This document shows, one piece after another, positions 44,966 through 55,095 of a stretch of DNA of 64,000 nucleotides. Each line of letters begins with the position of its first letter. Positions within the stretch are counted from its first letter, which is position 1. The stretch is from Chromatiales bacterium. GTDB taxonomy: Bacteria; Pseudomonadota; Gammaproteobacteria; SpSt-1174. Location: assembly GCA_014762505.1 (NCBI GenBank), contig JABURS010000028.1, positions 56,107 to 120,106 of the forward strand. Direction: 5' to 3'. Both the position numbers and the translations under genes were made by a program. Under the pieces are notes generated by a model. The model made no database searches. It was given only the letters and a program-made list of their open reading frames with translations, and was not told the origin of the DNA.

Positions 44966-44993
44966 AAAACCCGGCCTTCGGCCGGGTTTTTTT
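44966..44993 (+). terminator. Intrinsic terminator after tRNA-fMet
   Basis: CCCGGCC-TTC-GGCCGGG stem flanked by AAAA on the left and TTTTTTT on the right, so the stem can extend to 11 bp. Confidence 0.92.
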
Positions 44994-45024
44994 GTGCCCG
45001 CGATTTGCGGGCCCAGGGGGAGTC

Positions 45025-46221
45025 ATGCAGGAATCATCCTCAACGGAGACGATCGGTGTCGTGTCCGGTGCCAGCGACTTGCTGGCCCGGCTCACCCCCC
45101 TGGCCGACCCTCTTGGCCTGCGGCTGCAGTGTCTGGAGGAAGGCGATGCCGGGACGCCGCTCCTGCTGGTGCTGGTGGCGATGCCCCCCGGGGACGATCC
45201 GCTCGGGCCGGCACTGGACTGGCGCGAGCGGGCAGGGGTGCCGGTGGTGGTCCTGCTGCCGGAGGCCGCCACCGACCTGCAGGCGCGTGTGGAACAGGCC
45301 GGGATTGCCTGGCTTGGCTCGCCGCCCGATGCGGCAGGCCTGCGCCTGGCGGTGCAGATGGCGCGTATGCAGGCGGTACAGCTGGATGCGCGCCAGGCCG
45401 AGCTCGCCCTGGCCCGGGACCGCCTGATGCAGTCGGACCGTCTGGCCTCCATCGGCCAGCTCGCAGCCGGGGTGGCGCACGAGATCAACAATCCCGTCGG
45501 GTACATCAATTCCAACCTGGGTACGCTCGCCGAGTATGTCGACGACCTGTTCCGGTTGCTCGATGCCTACCAGGCCCTGGAGACGCCCGATGGCGACGCG
45601 GATGTCCTCCGCCAGTCGATTCGCGAGCTGCGCGAATCCATCCGGCTCGATTTCCTGCGCGAGGACCTGGGATCGCTGGTGGCGGAATCCCGTGAAGGGG
45701 TCTCGCGGGTGCGGCAGATCATCGAGGACCTCAAGGACTTCTCGCGCGCCGGCGAGGGCGAACGCGAGGCACTGGATCTGAATCGTGCCATGGAGCGTAC
45801 CCTCAACATCGTGCACAACGAGCTCAAGTACAAGGCCGAGGTGGTGCTCGAACTTGGTGAACTGCCGCCGGTGGAATGTCAGGCCTCGCAGATCGGCCAG
45901 GTGATGATGAACCTGCTGGTCAATGCGGCCCAGGCTATCGAGGGGCAGGGGCGCATCGTGATCCGCACCGGTACCCAGGGGGCGGAGCAGGTCTGGTTCG
46001 AGGTGGAGGACACGGGGCAGGGCATCGAGCCGGAGGTGCTGCGCCATATCTTCGATCCCTTTTACACCACCAAGCCGGTCGGCGAGGGCACGGGGCTGGG
46101 TCTGTCCATCTCCTATGGCATCGTCCAGCGCCATGGCGGCGGGATCGAGGTGGACAGTCACCCCGGACAGGGCACGCGCTTCCGGGTCGTGCTGCCGGTG
46201 GCCGGTGGTGACCGGTCTTGA
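45025..46221 (+). CDS. Orphan soluble histidine kinase with degenerate receiver-like N-terminus
   Basis: The 398-residue protein has no membrane helix. Residues about 10-115 look like a receiver domain in pattern ('PLLLVLVAMPPGDDP', 'GVPVVVLLPEA', 'GIAWLGSPPDAAGLRLAVQMA') but an Ala/Val stretch stands where the phosphoacceptor Asp should be. A coiled coil (about 113-137) leads to the kinase core: H-box His152 ('GVAHEINNPVGY'), N-box 'NLLVNAAQAI' (296-305), 'DTGQGI' (329-334), 'FDPFYTT' and 'GTGLGLSI' (355-362). No response regulator is adjacent. ATG 45025 has CAGGGGGA upstream; a 6-bp hairpin (44996-45012) separates it from the tRNA terminator. Confidence 0.88.
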   Translation: MQESSSTETIGVVSGASDLLARLTPLADPLGLRLQCLEEGDAGTPLLLVLVAMPPGDDPLGPALDWRERAGVPVVVLLPEAATDLQARVEQAGIAWLGSPPDAAGLRLAVQMARMQAVQLDARQAELALARDRLMQSDRLASIGQLAAGVAHEINNPVGYINSNLGTLAEYVDDLFRLLDAYQALETPDGDADVLRQSIRELRESIRLDFLREDLGSLVAESREGVSRVRQIIEDLKDFSRAGEGEREALDLNRAMERTLNIVHNELKYKAEVVLELGELPPVECQASQIGQVMMNLLVNAAQAIEGQGRIVIRTGTQGAEQVWFEVEDTGQGIEPEVLRHIFDPFYTTKPVGEGTGLGLSISYGIVQRHGGGIEVDSHPGQGTRFRVVLPVAGGDRS

Positions 46222-46247
46222 CATAATCTGCGGGTGCTATCTATAAT
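46218..46247 (+). promoter_or_regulatory. Consensus promoter of rimP-nusA-infB operon
   Basis: Perfect TTGACA (46218-46223), 18-bp spacer, perfect TATAAT (46242-46247), beginning in the last codons of the kinase gene. The predicted start is near 46254, leaving a leader of about 180 nt. Confidence 0.85.
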
Positions 46248-46302
46248 CGGCGTCCAAATCCAGACGACGGTCACTGAATCGCGACTGTTTCTGGATGGAG
46301 TC

Positions 46303-46327
46303 AAAGGGCCCCGCTAGGGGCTTTTTT
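46303..46327 (+). terminator. First terminator-like hairpin in the nusA-operon leader
   Basis: GCCCC (46308-46312), loop GCTA, GGGGC (46317-46321), then TTTTTT. A short but terminator-like stem, located about 55 nt into the predicted leader. Confidence 0.7.
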
Positions 46328-46391
46328 GTTAGCTGCGGTTGGCCTCTCCATTGGCAACGTCTTGATTTCAATGGGGTTACTGGCAGTGCTT

Positions 46392-46415
46392 GAAGGGGCC
46401 TCATGGCCCTTTTTT
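46392..46415 (+). terminator. Second terminator-like hairpin in the nusA-operon leader
   Basis: GGGCC (46396-46400), loop TCAT, GGCCC (46405-46409), then TTTTTT. The loop contains the upstream in-frame ATG of rimP (46403), which argues that translation begins later at GTG 46433. Confidence 0.6.
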
Positions 46416-46432
46416 CGTTTTGGAAGCCGATT

Positions 46433-46891
46433 GTGCGTGATGACCCGTTACAGCTCGAGGCCCTGATCCGGCCCGTGGTCGAAGGGCTCGGGCTCGAGCT
46501 CTGGGGCCTGGAATACCGGCCACAGAAGAACAGCGCCCTGTTGCGCGTGTTCATCGACAGCGCGGAAGGCGTCTCGCTGGACGACTGCTCCAATGTGAGC
46601 GAGCAGCTCAGCGCGCTGTTCGACGTCGAGGACCCGATCCCGGTGGCCTACACCCTGGAGGTATCCTCCCCGGGGCTGGACCGCGTGCTGTTCGAACCCG
46701 AGCACTATCAGCGCTATATCGGCCGTCGGCTCAAGCTGCGGCTCAAATTCCCGGTCGACGGGCGCCGCCGTGCCACCGGCACGCTGGAGTCGGTCGAGGC
46801 CGAAAAGATTGTGGTGGATGTCGATGGCGAACCCTTTGCGGTGCCCTTCGATGCCATCGACCGGGCGCGACTCGTGCTCGAAGTGAAGTAA
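46433..46891 (+). CDS. rimP: Ribosome maturation factor RimP
   Basis: The 152-residue protein assists 30S subunit maturation. Family blocks are 'LIRPVVEGLGLELWGLEY', 'LRVFIDSAEGVSLDDCSNVS' and 'YTLEVSSPGLDRVLF'. I chose GTG 46433 because GGAAG lies 6 bp upstream, the length then matches E. coli (150 residues), and the ATG at 46403 falls in a terminator-like hairpin loop. The ATG form would be 162 residues. Confidence 0.93.
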   Translation: MRDDPLQLEALIRPVVEGLGLELWGLEYRPQKNSALLRVFIDSAEGVSLDDCSNVSEQLSALFDVEDPIPVAYTLEVSSPGLDRVLFEPEHYQRYIGRRLKLRLKFPVDGRRRATGTLESVEAEKIVVDVDGEPFAVPFDAIDRARLVLEVK

Positions 46892-46918
46892 TCCGGTGAT
46901 TTTCGGAGACAGGAACTC

Positions 46919-48424
46919 ATGAACAAAGAAATCTTGCTGGTAGTTGATGCGGTATCCAACGAGAAGGGTGTGGACAAGTCGATCATCTTCGAGGCGATCG
47001 AGGCTGCGCTGGCGTCGGCGACCCGCAAGAAGCACGGTGGCGACATCGATGTGCGCGTTTCCATCGATCGCGAGACTGGCGACTACGAGACCTTCCGCCG
47101 CTGGCTGGTGGTGGATGACGAGGATCCGGAATTCGAGTCGCCCGAGCGCCAGATGCTGCTGAGCTACGCGCAGCGCGACTACGGCGACAGCGTCGAGGTC
47201 GGCGACTACGTCGAGCAGCCGATGGATTCGGTGGAGTTCGGACGCATCGCGGCGCAGACCGCCAAGCAGGTCATCGTGCAGAAGGTGCGCGAGGCCGAGC
47301 GTCAGCAGGTGGTGGACGCCTACATCGACCGCGTCGGTGAGCTCGTGATGGGCATTGTCAAGCGCGTGGAGCGCAGCGGTATCTTCCTGGACCTGGGCAA
47401 CAATGCCGAGGCCTTCATCCCGCGCGAGGAAATGGTCGCCCGCGAGTCCGTGCGTCCCGGCGATCGCCTGCGCGGTTATCTGAAAGACGTGCGTTCCGAG
47501 ATGCGTGGCCCGCAGCTGTTCGTCAGCCGCACCGCTCCGGAATTCCTCATCGAGCTGTTCAAGCTGGAGGTGCCGGAGGTCGGCCAGGGTCTCATCGATA
47601 TCATGGGCGCCGCCCGCGATCCGGGGCTGCGCGCCAAGATCGCCGTGCGTTCCAACGATCCGCGCCTGGACCCTGTCGGCGCCTGCGTCGGCATGCGCGG
47701 CTCGCGCGTACAGACCGTTTCCAACGAGCTGGCCGGTGAGCGCGTGGACATCATCCTGTGGGATGACAATCCGGCGCAGTTCGTCATCAACGCCATGTCC
47801 CCGGCCGAGGTGCAGTCCATCGTCGTCGACGAGGACGCGCACAGCATGGATATCGCGGTGGCCGAGGACAAGCTCTCCCAGGCCATCGGTCGCGGCGGCC
47901 AGAACATCAAGCTGGCCAGTCAGCTCACCGGCTGGGAGCTCAACGTGATGACTGTCGAGCAGGCCGAGGAGAAGAGCGAGGAAGAGGCCAAGGCGCTGGT
48001 CAATACCTTCATGGAACAGCTCGATGTGGACGAGGAAGTCGCTGCCATCCTGGTGCAGGAAGGCTTTTCCAGCATCGAGGAAGTGGCCTATGTGCCGGAG
48101 TCCGAGCTGTTCGAAATCGAGGAGTTCGACGAGGGTATCGTCGCCGAGCTGCGCGGCCGTGCGCGCGATGCGCTGCTGACGCGCGCCATCGCCAGTGAAG
48201 AGGTGCTGGGCGCCAACGAGCCGGCTGCCGATCTGCTTGAGATGGAAGGCATGAATCGCGAGCTGGCCTACGAGCTGGCGGCGCGTGGCGTGGTCACCCG
48301 CGAGGATCTCGCCGAGCAGGCCGTGGACGATCTGCTCGAAATCGAATCACTGGACGAAGAAACCGCGGCTCAGCTCATCATGACGGCGCGCGCGCCGTGG
48401 TTCGAGAACGAGACGCAGGCATAA
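46919..48424 (+). CDS. nusA: Transcription termination/antitermination factor NusA
   Basis: The 501-residue protein modulates RNA polymerase pausing and termination. An N-terminal polymerase-binding domain is followed by S1 (about 137-200, '[22 protein letters not shown]'-type block), KH domains ('[13 protein letters not shown]', '[18 protein letters not shown]') and two acidic C-terminal repeats, as in other Proteobacteria. Confidence 0.98.
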   Translation: MNKEILLVVDAVSNEKGVDKSIIFEAIEAALASATRKKHGGDIDVRVSIDRETGDYETFRRWLVVDDEDPEFESPERQMLLSYAQRDYGDSVEVGDYVEQPMDSVEFGRIAAQTAKQVIVQKVREAERQQVVDAYIDRVGELVMGIVKRVERSGIFLDLGNNAEAFIPREEMVARESVRPGDRLRGYLKDVRSEMRGPQLFVSRTAPEFLIELFKLEVPEVGQGLIDIMGAARDPGLRAKIAVRSNDPRLDPVGACVGMRGSRVQTVSNELAGERVDIILWDDNPAQFVINAMSPAEVQSIVVDEDAHSMDIAVAEDKLSQAIGRGGQNIKLASQLTGWELNVMTVEQAEEKSEEEAKALVNTFMEQLDVDEEVAAILVQEGFSSIEEVAYVPESELFEIEEFDEGIVAELRGRARDALLTRAIASEEVLGANEPAADLLEMEGMNRELAYELAARGVVTREDLAEQAVDDLLEIESLDEETAAQLIMTARAPWFENETQA

Positions 48425-48449
48425 CAAGGGTCAACGGGAGGTTTGGTGT

Positions 48450-51002
48450 ATGACGAATGTGACGGTTAAACAGCTCGCTGAAGTCGTCGGCACACCGGTT
48501 GACCGGCTGCTCGAGCAGCTGCGCGACGCCGGTATCGAGGTGTCGGGGGCGGATGGCGAGCTGACCGACAAGGAAAAGATGCAGCTGCTGGAGCACCTGC
48601 GTCGCAGCCATGGCAAGGATGAGGGTGGCCGCAAGATCACCCTGCGCCGCAAGAGCACCTCGGAACTGACCGTTTCCGGCGGCGCCGGTCGTGCCAAGAC
48701 GGTGAGCGTGGAAGTGCGCAAGAAGCGCACCTACGTGAAGCGTGCCGCCGAGGAAGAGATGCCGGTCGAGGCGGCGGCCGAGCTGGAAGCCGCGCCGGAG
48801 CCGCCGAAGAGCCGTGCCGCCGAGATCGCCAAGCAGATCGAGGAAGAGCGCAAGATCGCCCAGGCCGCGCAGGAGGCCTCCCGCAAGGCCGAGGAAGAGG
48901 CGCGCAAGAAGGCAGAGGAAGACGCTGCTCGCAAGAAGATCGAGGAAGAAGAGGCGCGCAAGAAGGCCGAGGAAGAGGCCGCACAGGCATTGGCCGAGCA
49001 AGAGGCGCGTGTTGCCGCCGAGGCCGAGCCGCGCGTTGCCGCCAAGGAGCCGGCGCGCAAGCGCACCAAGGCCAAGGGTGGCAAGGACGATGACGAAGGC
49101 GCCACGCGTTACGGTCGCAAGGAGCTGCACGTCGCCAGCGACAAGACCGGTCGCCGTCGCAAGAAAGGGCCGCGTCGTCCGCTGGGTCAGCCGGCTGCCG
49201 CCGGTGCCGGCAAGCACGGTTTCGAAAAGCCCACCGCCCCGGTCGTGCGCGAGGTGGAGGTGCCGGAAAACATCACTGTGGCCGAACTGGCGCAGAAGCT
49301 CGCCGTGAAGGCACCCGAGCTGATCAAGGCGCTGATGGGCATGGGCGTGATGGCCACCATCAACCAGCCCATCGATCAGGACACCGCGATCCTGGTGGTC
49401 GAGGAACTGGGCCACAAGGGCCGGCCGATGGAACAGCGCGACGCCGAGGCCGAGATCATTGCAGTGTCCGAGGAAGAGGATACCCGCGAGCAGAAGCCGC
49501 GTCCGCCAGTGGTGACCGTGATGGGTCACGTCGACCACGGCAAGACCTCGCTGCTGGATTACATCCGCCGCGCCAAGGTGGCGTCTGGCGAGGCTGGCGG
49601 CATTACCCAGCATATCGGTGCCTACCACGTCGAGACCGACAAGGGTGTGGTCACCTTCCTGGATACGCCGGGCCACGCGGCCTTTACCGCGATGCGTGCG
49701 CGTGGCGCCCAGGCCACCGATATCGTGGTGCTGGTGGTGGCCGCCGACGACGGCGTCATGCCGCAGACCCAGGAGGCCATCCAGCATGCCCGCGCGGCGG
49801 GTGTGCCCATCGTCGTGGCGGTGAACAAGATCGACAAGCCCGAGGCCGATCCGGAACGGGTGAAGAACGAGCTCTCCAAGTACGAGGTCATCTCGGAAGA
49901 GTGGGGCGGCGACACCATGTTCGTGAATGTCTCGGCGATGACCGGCGAGGGCATCGATGCCCTGCTCGACGCCCTGCTGCTGCAATCCGAGGTGATGGAG
50001 CTCAAGGCCCCGGACGAAGGCCCGGCTTCGGGTATCGTCATCGAGTCCTCGCTGGAGAAGGGACGTGGCCCGGTGGCCACCATCCTGGTGCAGAAGGGTC
50101 GCCTGAAGCGCGGCGATATGATCCTCTCCGGCCAGGAGTTCGGCCGCGTGCGCGCCATGTTCGACGAGAATGGCCAGCAGGTGCAGGAGGTCGGTCCGTC
50201 CATGCCGGTGGCCGTGCTGGGTCTGTCCGGCACCCCCAACGCGGGTGACGACGTGCTGGCGGTGGAGAACGAGCGCAAGGCGCGCGAGGTTGCCGAGCTG
50301 CGCCAGGAAAAGCTGCGCGAGAAGAAGCTCGCCAGCCAGCAGGCCGCCAAGCTCGACCAGATCTTCAACCAGATGCAGCACGGCGAGGCCGCCGAACTCA
50401 ACATCATGCTCAAGACCGACGTGCAGGGCAGTGCCGAGGCGCTGCGCGATTCGCTGGTCAAGCTCTCCACCGACGAGGTGAAGGTGAACGTGATCGCCGC
50501 CGGCGTGGGTGGCATCAGCGAATCCGACGTCAATCTGGCCGTGGCCTCGGGCGCGATCATGATCGGCTTCAACGTGCGTGCCGATGCGGCCGCCCGTCGC
50601 GCAGCCGAGGACAACGAGGTCGACCTGCGCTACTACAGCGTGATCTACGACGCCATCGACGATGTGCGCCAGGCCCTGTCCGGCATGCTCTCGCCGGAGG
50701 TGCGCGAGGAGATCGTCGGTCTGGCCGAGGTGAAGGACGTGTTCCGCTCCTCCGCCATGGGCGCGGTCGCCGGCTGTCTGGTGGTGGAAGGCTCCGTGAA
50801 GCGCGGCAACCCGATCCGTGTGCTGCGCGACAACGTCGTGATCTACGAGGGCGAGCTCGAATCGCTGCGCCGTCATCGCGACGACGTCAACGAGGTGCGC
50901 ATGGGTACCGAGTGCGGTATCGCGGTGAAGAACTACAACGACGTCAAGCCCGGCGACCACATCGAGGTCTACGAGCGCGTCGAAGTGGCCCGCAGCATCT
51001 GA
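48450..51002 (+). CDS. infB: Translation initiation factor IF-2
   Basis: The 850-residue GTPase places initiator tRNA on the 30S subunit. A lysine/glutamate/alanine-rich linker (about 55-220) follows the N-terminal IF2_N domain. The G domain has '[17 protein letters not shown]' (from about 357), 'DTPGHAAF' and 'NKID'. The C-terminal part ends '[20 protein letters not shown]'. The nearby initiator tRNA is a functional link. Confidence 0.98.
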   Translation: MTNVTVKQLAEVVGTPVDRLLEQLRDAGIEVSGADGELTDKEKMQLLEHLRRSHGKDEGGRKITLRRKSTSELTVSGGAGRAKTVSVEVRKKRTYVKRAAEEEMPVEAAAELEAAPEPPKSRAAEIAKQIEEERKIAQAAQEASRKAEEEARKKAEEDAARKKIEEEEARKKAEEEAAQALAEQEARVAAEAEPRVAAKEPARKRTKAKGGKDDDEGATRYGRKELHVASDKTGRRRKKGPRRPLGQPAAAGAGKHGFEKPTAPVVREVEVPENITVAELAQKLAVKAPELIKALMGMGVMATINQPIDQDTAILVVEELGHKGRPMEQRDAEAEIIAVSEEEDTREQKPRPPVVTVMGHVDHGKTSLLDYIRRAKVASGEAGGITQHIGAYHVETDKGVVTFLDTPGHAAFTAMRARGAQATDIVVLVVAADDGVMPQTQEAIQHARAAGVPIVVAVNKIDKPEADPERVKNELSKYEVISEEWGGDTMFVNVSAMTGEGIDALLDALLLQSEVMELKAPDEGPASGIVIESSLEKGRGPVATILVQKGRLKRGDMILSGQEFGRVRAMFDENGQQVQEVGPSMPVAVLGLSGTPNAGDDVLAVENERKAREVAELRQEKLREKKLASQQAAKLDQIFNQMQHGEAAELNIMLKTDVQGSAEALRDSLVKLSTDEVKVNVIAAGVGGISESDVNLAVASGAIMIGFNVRADAAARRAAEDNEVDLRYYSVIYDAIDDVRQALSGMLSPEVREEIVGLAEVKDVFRSSAMGAVAGCLVVEGSVKRGNPIRVLRDNVVIYEGELESLRRHRDDVNEVRMGTECGIAVKNYNDVKPGDHIEVYERVEVARSI

Positions 51003-51026
51003 GCCGCGTGACGGAGACAGGCAATC

Positions 51027-51419
51027 ATGCCGCGTGAATTCTCCCGCAGCGACCGGGTCGCCGAACAGTTGCGTCGCGAGCTGGCGCAGCTGATCCGCGA
51101 CGAGGTGAAGGATCCGCGCGTTGGCATGGTGACCCTGGGTGATGTCGAGGTATCGAAAGACCTCGCCTACGCCAAGATATTCTTCACCGTGTTCGAGGAC
51201 GAGAAGGCGGGGCGTGAGGCCCAGGCCGGACTCAACCGTGCCGCCGGGTTCCTGCGCCGCCAGCTCAGCCATATCATGCGGCTGCGCCAGGTACCGGAAC
51301 TGCGCTTCATCTTCGACGAGACCTCCATCAAGGGGGCGCGGCTGTCGGCTCTCATCGACGAGGCCGTGCGTCGTGACCGTCAGGCGCACGACGACGATCC
51401 GGATCCATCCAACGACTGA
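51027..51419 (+). CDS. rbfA: Ribosome-binding factor A
   Basis: The 130-residue KH-fold protein helps 30S maturation and cold adaptation. It has 'SDRVAEQLRRELAQLIRDEV', 'DPRVGMVTLGDVEVSKDLAYA' region and 'LRRQLSHIMRLRQVPELRF'. The C-terminal tail is acidic. Confidence 0.97.
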   Translation: MPREFSRSDRVAEQLRRELAQLIRDEVKDPRVGMVTLGDVEVSKDLAYAKIFFTVFEDEKAGREAQAGLNRAAGFLRRQLSHIMRLRQVPELRFIFDETSIKGARLSALIDEAVRRDRQAHDDDPDPSND

Positions 51420-51479
51420 ACCGCCGCTCCCGTTGCTGTCACCTGCCGCGACGGGCGTGGTCGTCAACGGCAACGGGCT

Positions 51480-52397
51480 ATGGCACGTCAGAAGAAAGAC
51501 CTGCGCGACATCGACGGAGTGGTACTGCTGGACAAGCCGGCGGGGCTGACCTCCAACCAGGCCCTGCAGCGCGTCAAGCGCCTGCTCAAGGCCCGCAAGG
51601 CCGGCCACACCGGCAGCCTCGATCCGCTTGCCACCGGCCTGCTGCCGCTGTGTTTCGGCGAGGCCACCAAGATCTCCGCCTACCTGCTCGAGGCCGACAA
51701 GCACTACCGCACCGTGGCCCGGCTGGGCCAGCGCACCGACACGGCGGATGCCGAGGGCGAGGTGATCGAGACCCGCCCGGTGCGCGCCTACACGGATGCC
51801 GAGATCGAGGCGGTACTGGCGCGCTTTCGCGGGCCCATCGAGCAGATCCCCCCCATGTACTCGGCGGTGAAGCAGGATGGCCGCCGGTTGTACGAACTGG
51901 CTCGGCAGGGTCGCGAGGTCGAACGGCCGCCGCGGGCGGTGGTCATCCATGCCCTCCAGCTGCTCGGCCGGGACGAGGCGCAGCTGGAGCTGGACGTGCG
52001 TTGCTCCAAGGGCACCTACATCCGCACCCTGGTCGAGGACATCGGCGAGGCCCTGGGTTGTGGGGCGCACGTGTCGCAACTGCGCCGCCTGGGCGTGGCG
52101 CCCTACGACGAACCTGAGATGGTGACCCTGGAGCAGCTGGAGGCCGCGGCCGAGCAGGGCCCCCAGGCCCTGGATGGCTTTCTCATGCCGGTGGCCAGCG
52201 CACTCGCCCACTGGCCGCGGGTGGTGCTGGATGCCGACGGTGCCCACTACCTGCGGCTCGGCCAGGCCCTGCAGGTACCGGGGGCGCCCGCCGGGGGGCT
52301 GCTCGTGCTGCTCGGCCCGCAGGAGGAGTTCATCGGCATCGGCCAGATCCTGGACGATGGCCGGGTTGGTCCCAAGCGGCTGATTTCTCAGGCCTGA
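51480..52397 (+). CDS. truB: tRNA pseudouridine(55) synthase
   Basis: The 305-residue enzyme makes pseudouridine 55 in the tRNA T-loop. 'GVVLLDKPAGLTSNQALQ' is followed by 'KAGHTGSLDPLATGLLPLCF' with the catalytic Asp, then 'QIPPMYSAVKQDGRRLYELA' and 'CSKGTYIRTLVEDIGEALG'. A C-terminal PUA-like domain is present. Confidence 0.97.
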   Translation: MARQKKDLRDIDGVVLLDKPAGLTSNQALQRVKRLLKARKAGHTGSLDPLATGLLPLCFGEATKISAYLLEADKHYRTVARLGQRTDTADAEGEVIETRPVRAYTDAEIEAVLARFRGPIEQIPPMYSAVKQDGRRLYELARQGREVERPPRAVVIHALQLLGRDEAQLELDVRCSKGTYIRTLVEDIGEALGCGAHVSQLRRLGVAPYDEPEMVTLEQLEAAAEQGPQALDGFLMPVASALAHWPRVVLDADGAHYLRLGQALQVPGAPAGGLLVLLGPQEEFIGIGQILDDGRVGPKRLISQA

Positions 52398-52431
52398 AGG
52401 CCACTCGGCACTAGGAGTGGGCGGCCGGTTC

Positions 52432-52440
52432 TGCTAGAAT
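52432..52440 (+). promoter_or_regulatory. Extended -10 promoter upstream of rpsO
   Basis: TGCTAGAAT combines a TGn element with TAGAAT, 61 bp before rpsO. No good -35 is present, which is acceptable for an extended -10 promoter. Confidence 0.5.
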
Positions 52441-52500
52441 CGCCGCCTTGCTACACCCTAATTTTCATGTGACTTAGTTAATCTGGAGCTTTGGAGAAAG

Positions 52501-52770
52501 ATGGCACTTACTGCAGAACAGAAAGCGGCGGTTGTTGAACAATACGGCCGCGGTGCATCCGATACCGGGTCCCCGGAGGTACAAGTCGCGTTGCTGTCGG
52601 CGCGAATTGACCACCTGACCCAGCATTTTGCGGATCACAAGCACGATCACCATTCCCGTCGTGGCCTGCTGAAGATGGTCAACCAGCGTCGCAAGCTGCT
52701 CGATTATCTCAAGAGCAAGGACCTCAAGCGCTATCAGGACCTGATCGCGTCCCTGGGTCTGCGTCGCTAA
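52501..52770 (+). CDS. rpsO: 30S ribosomal protein S15
   Basis: The 89-residue primary 16S rRNA-binding protein has '[20 protein letters not shown]', '[20 protein letters not shown]' and the C-terminal 'LIASLGLRR'. Start preceded by TTTGGAGAAAG. It is followed by pnp after only 33 bp. Confidence 0.99.
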   Translation: MALTAEQKAAVVEQYGRGASDTGSPEVQVALLSARIDHLTQHFADHKHDHHSRRGLLKMVNQRRKLLDYLKSKDLKRYQDLIASLGLRR

Positions 52771-52803
52771 GAACAACACAAATAGTCGTCAGGATATTCA
52801 TCA

Positions 52804-54888
52804 GTGACCCCGATCAAAAAGTCGTTCCAGTACGGTAAGCACACCGTTACCCTCGAAACCGGTGAGATCGCCCGCCAGGCTACCGCCGCCGTGATGGTCA
52901 ACATGGCCGACACGTCGGTGCTGGTGACGGCGGTCGGGCAGAAGGACGCGGACCCGAGCCGTGACTTCTTCCCGCTGACCGTGAACTACCAGGAAAGGAC
53001 TTATGCCGCCGGGAAGATCCCCGGCGGTTTTTTCAAGCGTGAAGGCCGCCCCTCCGAGAAGGAGACGCTGACTTCGCGCCTGATCGACCGGCCACTGCGT
53101 CCGCTGTTCCCCAAGGGCTTCACCAACGAAGTCCAGGTGGTGGCCACCGTCATGTCGGTGAATCCGGAGATCGATCCGGACATCCCCGCCATGATCGGTG
53201 CCTCCGCGGCGCTCGCCCTCTCGGGCATGCCCTTCCAGGGCCCGATTGGCGCCGCGCGCGTGGGTTACCGCAACGGTGAATACCTGCTCAACCCGGACAT
53301 GTCCGAACTTGCCGACTCCGACCTGGACCTGGTCGTGGCTGGTACCGAGAAGGCCGTGCTGATGGTGGAATCCGAGGCCCGGGGGCTGTCGGAAGAGGTG
53401 ATGCTGGGTGCCGTGATCTTCGGTCACGAGCAGATGCGCGCCGCCATCCAGGCCATCAATGAACTCAAGTCCGAGGCCGGCAAGCCGGCCTGGGAATGGA
53501 CCGCGCCGGCCGTCGACGAGTCGCTCGCCGCCGCCGTGGCCGCGGCCGCCGAGGCCGATCTCACCGCCGCCTACCAGGTGGCCGACAAGCTCGAGCGCCA
53601 GAACCGCGTGGCCGCGATTCGCGACGCCGTGGTCGAGAAGCTGGCCACCGACGACGAAGCCGGCCCGAGCGTCGACGAGGTCAAGGGCGCCTTCGGCAAG
53701 CTGGAGAAGAAGATCGTGCGCGGCCGCATCCTCGCCGGCGAGCCGCGCATCGACGGTCGCGACACGAAGACCGTGCGTCACATCGAATCCCGCGTCGGCG
53801 TGCTGCCGCGCACCCACGGCTCGGCGCTGTTCACCCGTGGCGAGACCCAGGCCCTGGTGGTCGCCACCCTGGGTACCGGCCGCGATGCGCAGATCATCGA
53901 CGCGATCGAAGGGGAGCGGAAGGAAAACTTCATGCTCCACTACAACTTCCCGCCGTACTGCGTGGGCGAGACCGGTTTCATGGGGTCGCCCAAGCGTCGC
54001 GAGATCGGTCACGGCCGCCTGGCCAAGCGCGGCATCCAGGCCGTGATGCCGAACGAGAACGACTTCCCCTATGTCATCCGCGTGGTCTCGGAGATCACCG
54101 AGTCCAACGGCTCCAGCTCCATGGCCTCGGTCTGCGGCACCAGCCTCGCGCTGATGGATGCCGGCGTGCCGATCAAGGCCCCGGTGGCCGGTATCGCCAT
54201 GGGGCTGATCAAGGAAGGCGAGAAGTTCGCCGTGATCAGCGACATCCTGGGTGACGAGGATCACCTGGGCGACATGGACTTCAAGGTCGCCGGTACCGCC
54301 GAGGGCATCAATGCCCTGCAGATGGACATCAAGATCGACGGCATCACCCGCGAGATCATGGAGATCGCGCTGGGCCAGGCCCGCGAAGGCCGCATGCACA
54401 TCCTGGAAAAGATGGCCGAGGCCATCAACGCACCGCGCCAGGAGATGTCCGAGTGGGCGCCGCGCTTCATCACCATGAAGATCAATCCGGACAAGATCCG
54501 CGACGTGATCGGCAAGGGTGGTGCGGTGATCCGTGCCATCACGGAAGAGACCGGCGCCACCATCGATATCAGCGACGACGGTTCCATCAAGATCGCCAGT
54601 GTCGACCAGGCCGCGGGTGAAGAGGCCCGTCGCCGCATCGAGGAGATCACCGCCGACGTCGAGGTGGACAAGATCTACGAGGGCAAGGTCGCCAAGATCA
54701 TGGACTTCGGCGCCTTCGTCACCATCCTGCCGGGCCGCGACGGCCTGGTGCACATCTCCCAGATCTCGAACGAGCGCGTGGAGAACGTGGCGGACAAGCT
54801 CTCCGAGGGCGACATCGTCAAGGTCAAGGTCCTGGAGATCGACAAGCAGGGCCGTATCCGCCTGAGCATGAAGGCGGTCAACGACTGA
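52804..54888 (+). CDS. pnp: Polyribonucleotide nucleotidyltransferase (PNPase)
   Basis: The 694-residue phosphorolytic 3'-5' exoribonuclease is part of the degradosome. Two RNase PH domains (about 10-230 and 310-540; '[20 protein letters not shown]', '[20 protein letters not shown]') are followed by KH ('[20 protein letters not shown]') and S1 ('[18 protein letters not shown]') domains. The start is GTG 52804. Confidence 0.98.
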   Translation: MTPIKKSFQYGKHTVTLETGEIARQATAAVMVNMADTSVLVTAVGQKDADPSRDFFPLTVNYQERTYAAGKIPGGFFKREGRPSEKETLTSRLIDRPLRPLFPKGFTNEVQVVATVMSVNPEIDPDIPAMIGASAALALSGMPFQGPIGAARVGYRNGEYLLNPDMSELADSDLDLVVAGTEKAVLMVESEARGLSEEVMLGAVIFGHEQMRAAIQAINELKSEAGKPAWEWTAPAVDESLAAAVAAAAEADLTAAYQVADKLERQNRVAAIRDAVVEKLATDDEAGPSVDEVKGAFGKLEKKIVRGRILAGEPRIDGRDTKTVRHIESRVGVLPRTHGSALFTRGETQALVVATLGTGRDAQIIDAIEGERKENFMLHYNFPPYCVGETGFMGSPKRREIGHGRLAKRGIQAVMPNENDFPYVIRVVSEITESNGSSSMASVCGTSLALMDAGVPIKAPVAGIAMGLIKEGEKFAVISDILGDEDHLGDMDFKVAGTAEGINALQMDIKIDGITREIMEIALGQAREGRMHILEKMAEAINAPRQEMSEWAPRFITMKINPDKIRDVIGKGGAVIRAITEETGATIDISDDGSIKIASVDQAAGEEARRRIEEITADVEVDKIYEGKVAKIMDFGAFVTILPGRDGLVHISQISNERVENVADKLSEGDIVKVKVLEIDKQGRIRLSMKAVND

Positions 54889-54914
54889 GTCTGGCCCGAC
54901 CAACGGCCGGATAT

Positions 54915-54948
54915 GCAAAAGGGGCCTTCGGGCCCCTTTTGCTTTTTT
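54915..54948 (+). terminator. Intrinsic terminator after pnp
   Basis: GCAAAAGGGGCC and GGCCCCTTTTGC form a perfect 12-bp stem around a TTCG tetraloop, followed by TTTTTT. Confidence 0.97.
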
Positions 54949-54984
54949 GCCACACAGGGCTCAAAGGTGGGTATGTATGCCTTT

Positions 54985-55059
54985 CTCTGTGTCCTCTGTG
55001 ACAAATCACCTTTCACGTCATGCCTGCCTGCCGCTATGGATTCCTGCCTTCGCAGGAAT
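54985..55059. repeat. Intergenic repeat-like segment between pnp and the hydrolase gene
   Basis: CTCTGTGTCCTCTGTGAC (54985-55002) closely resembles a stretch at 60025-60042. A second element, ATTCCTGC-CTTC-GCAGGAAT (55040-55059), is a perfect 8-bp hairpin typical of dispersed small palindromes. No gene was recognised in the 207-bp gap. Confidence 0.55.
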
Positions 55060-55095
55060 GACGATGCCTGGACAACAGACAACGGACATTCACCC

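Noticed and set aside
48378..52247. Very long minus-strand open frame opposite infB, rbfA and truB
   Set aside because: The plus-strand genes have clear families and motifs; the antisense translation is His/Gly/Leu-rich and has no recognisable domain.
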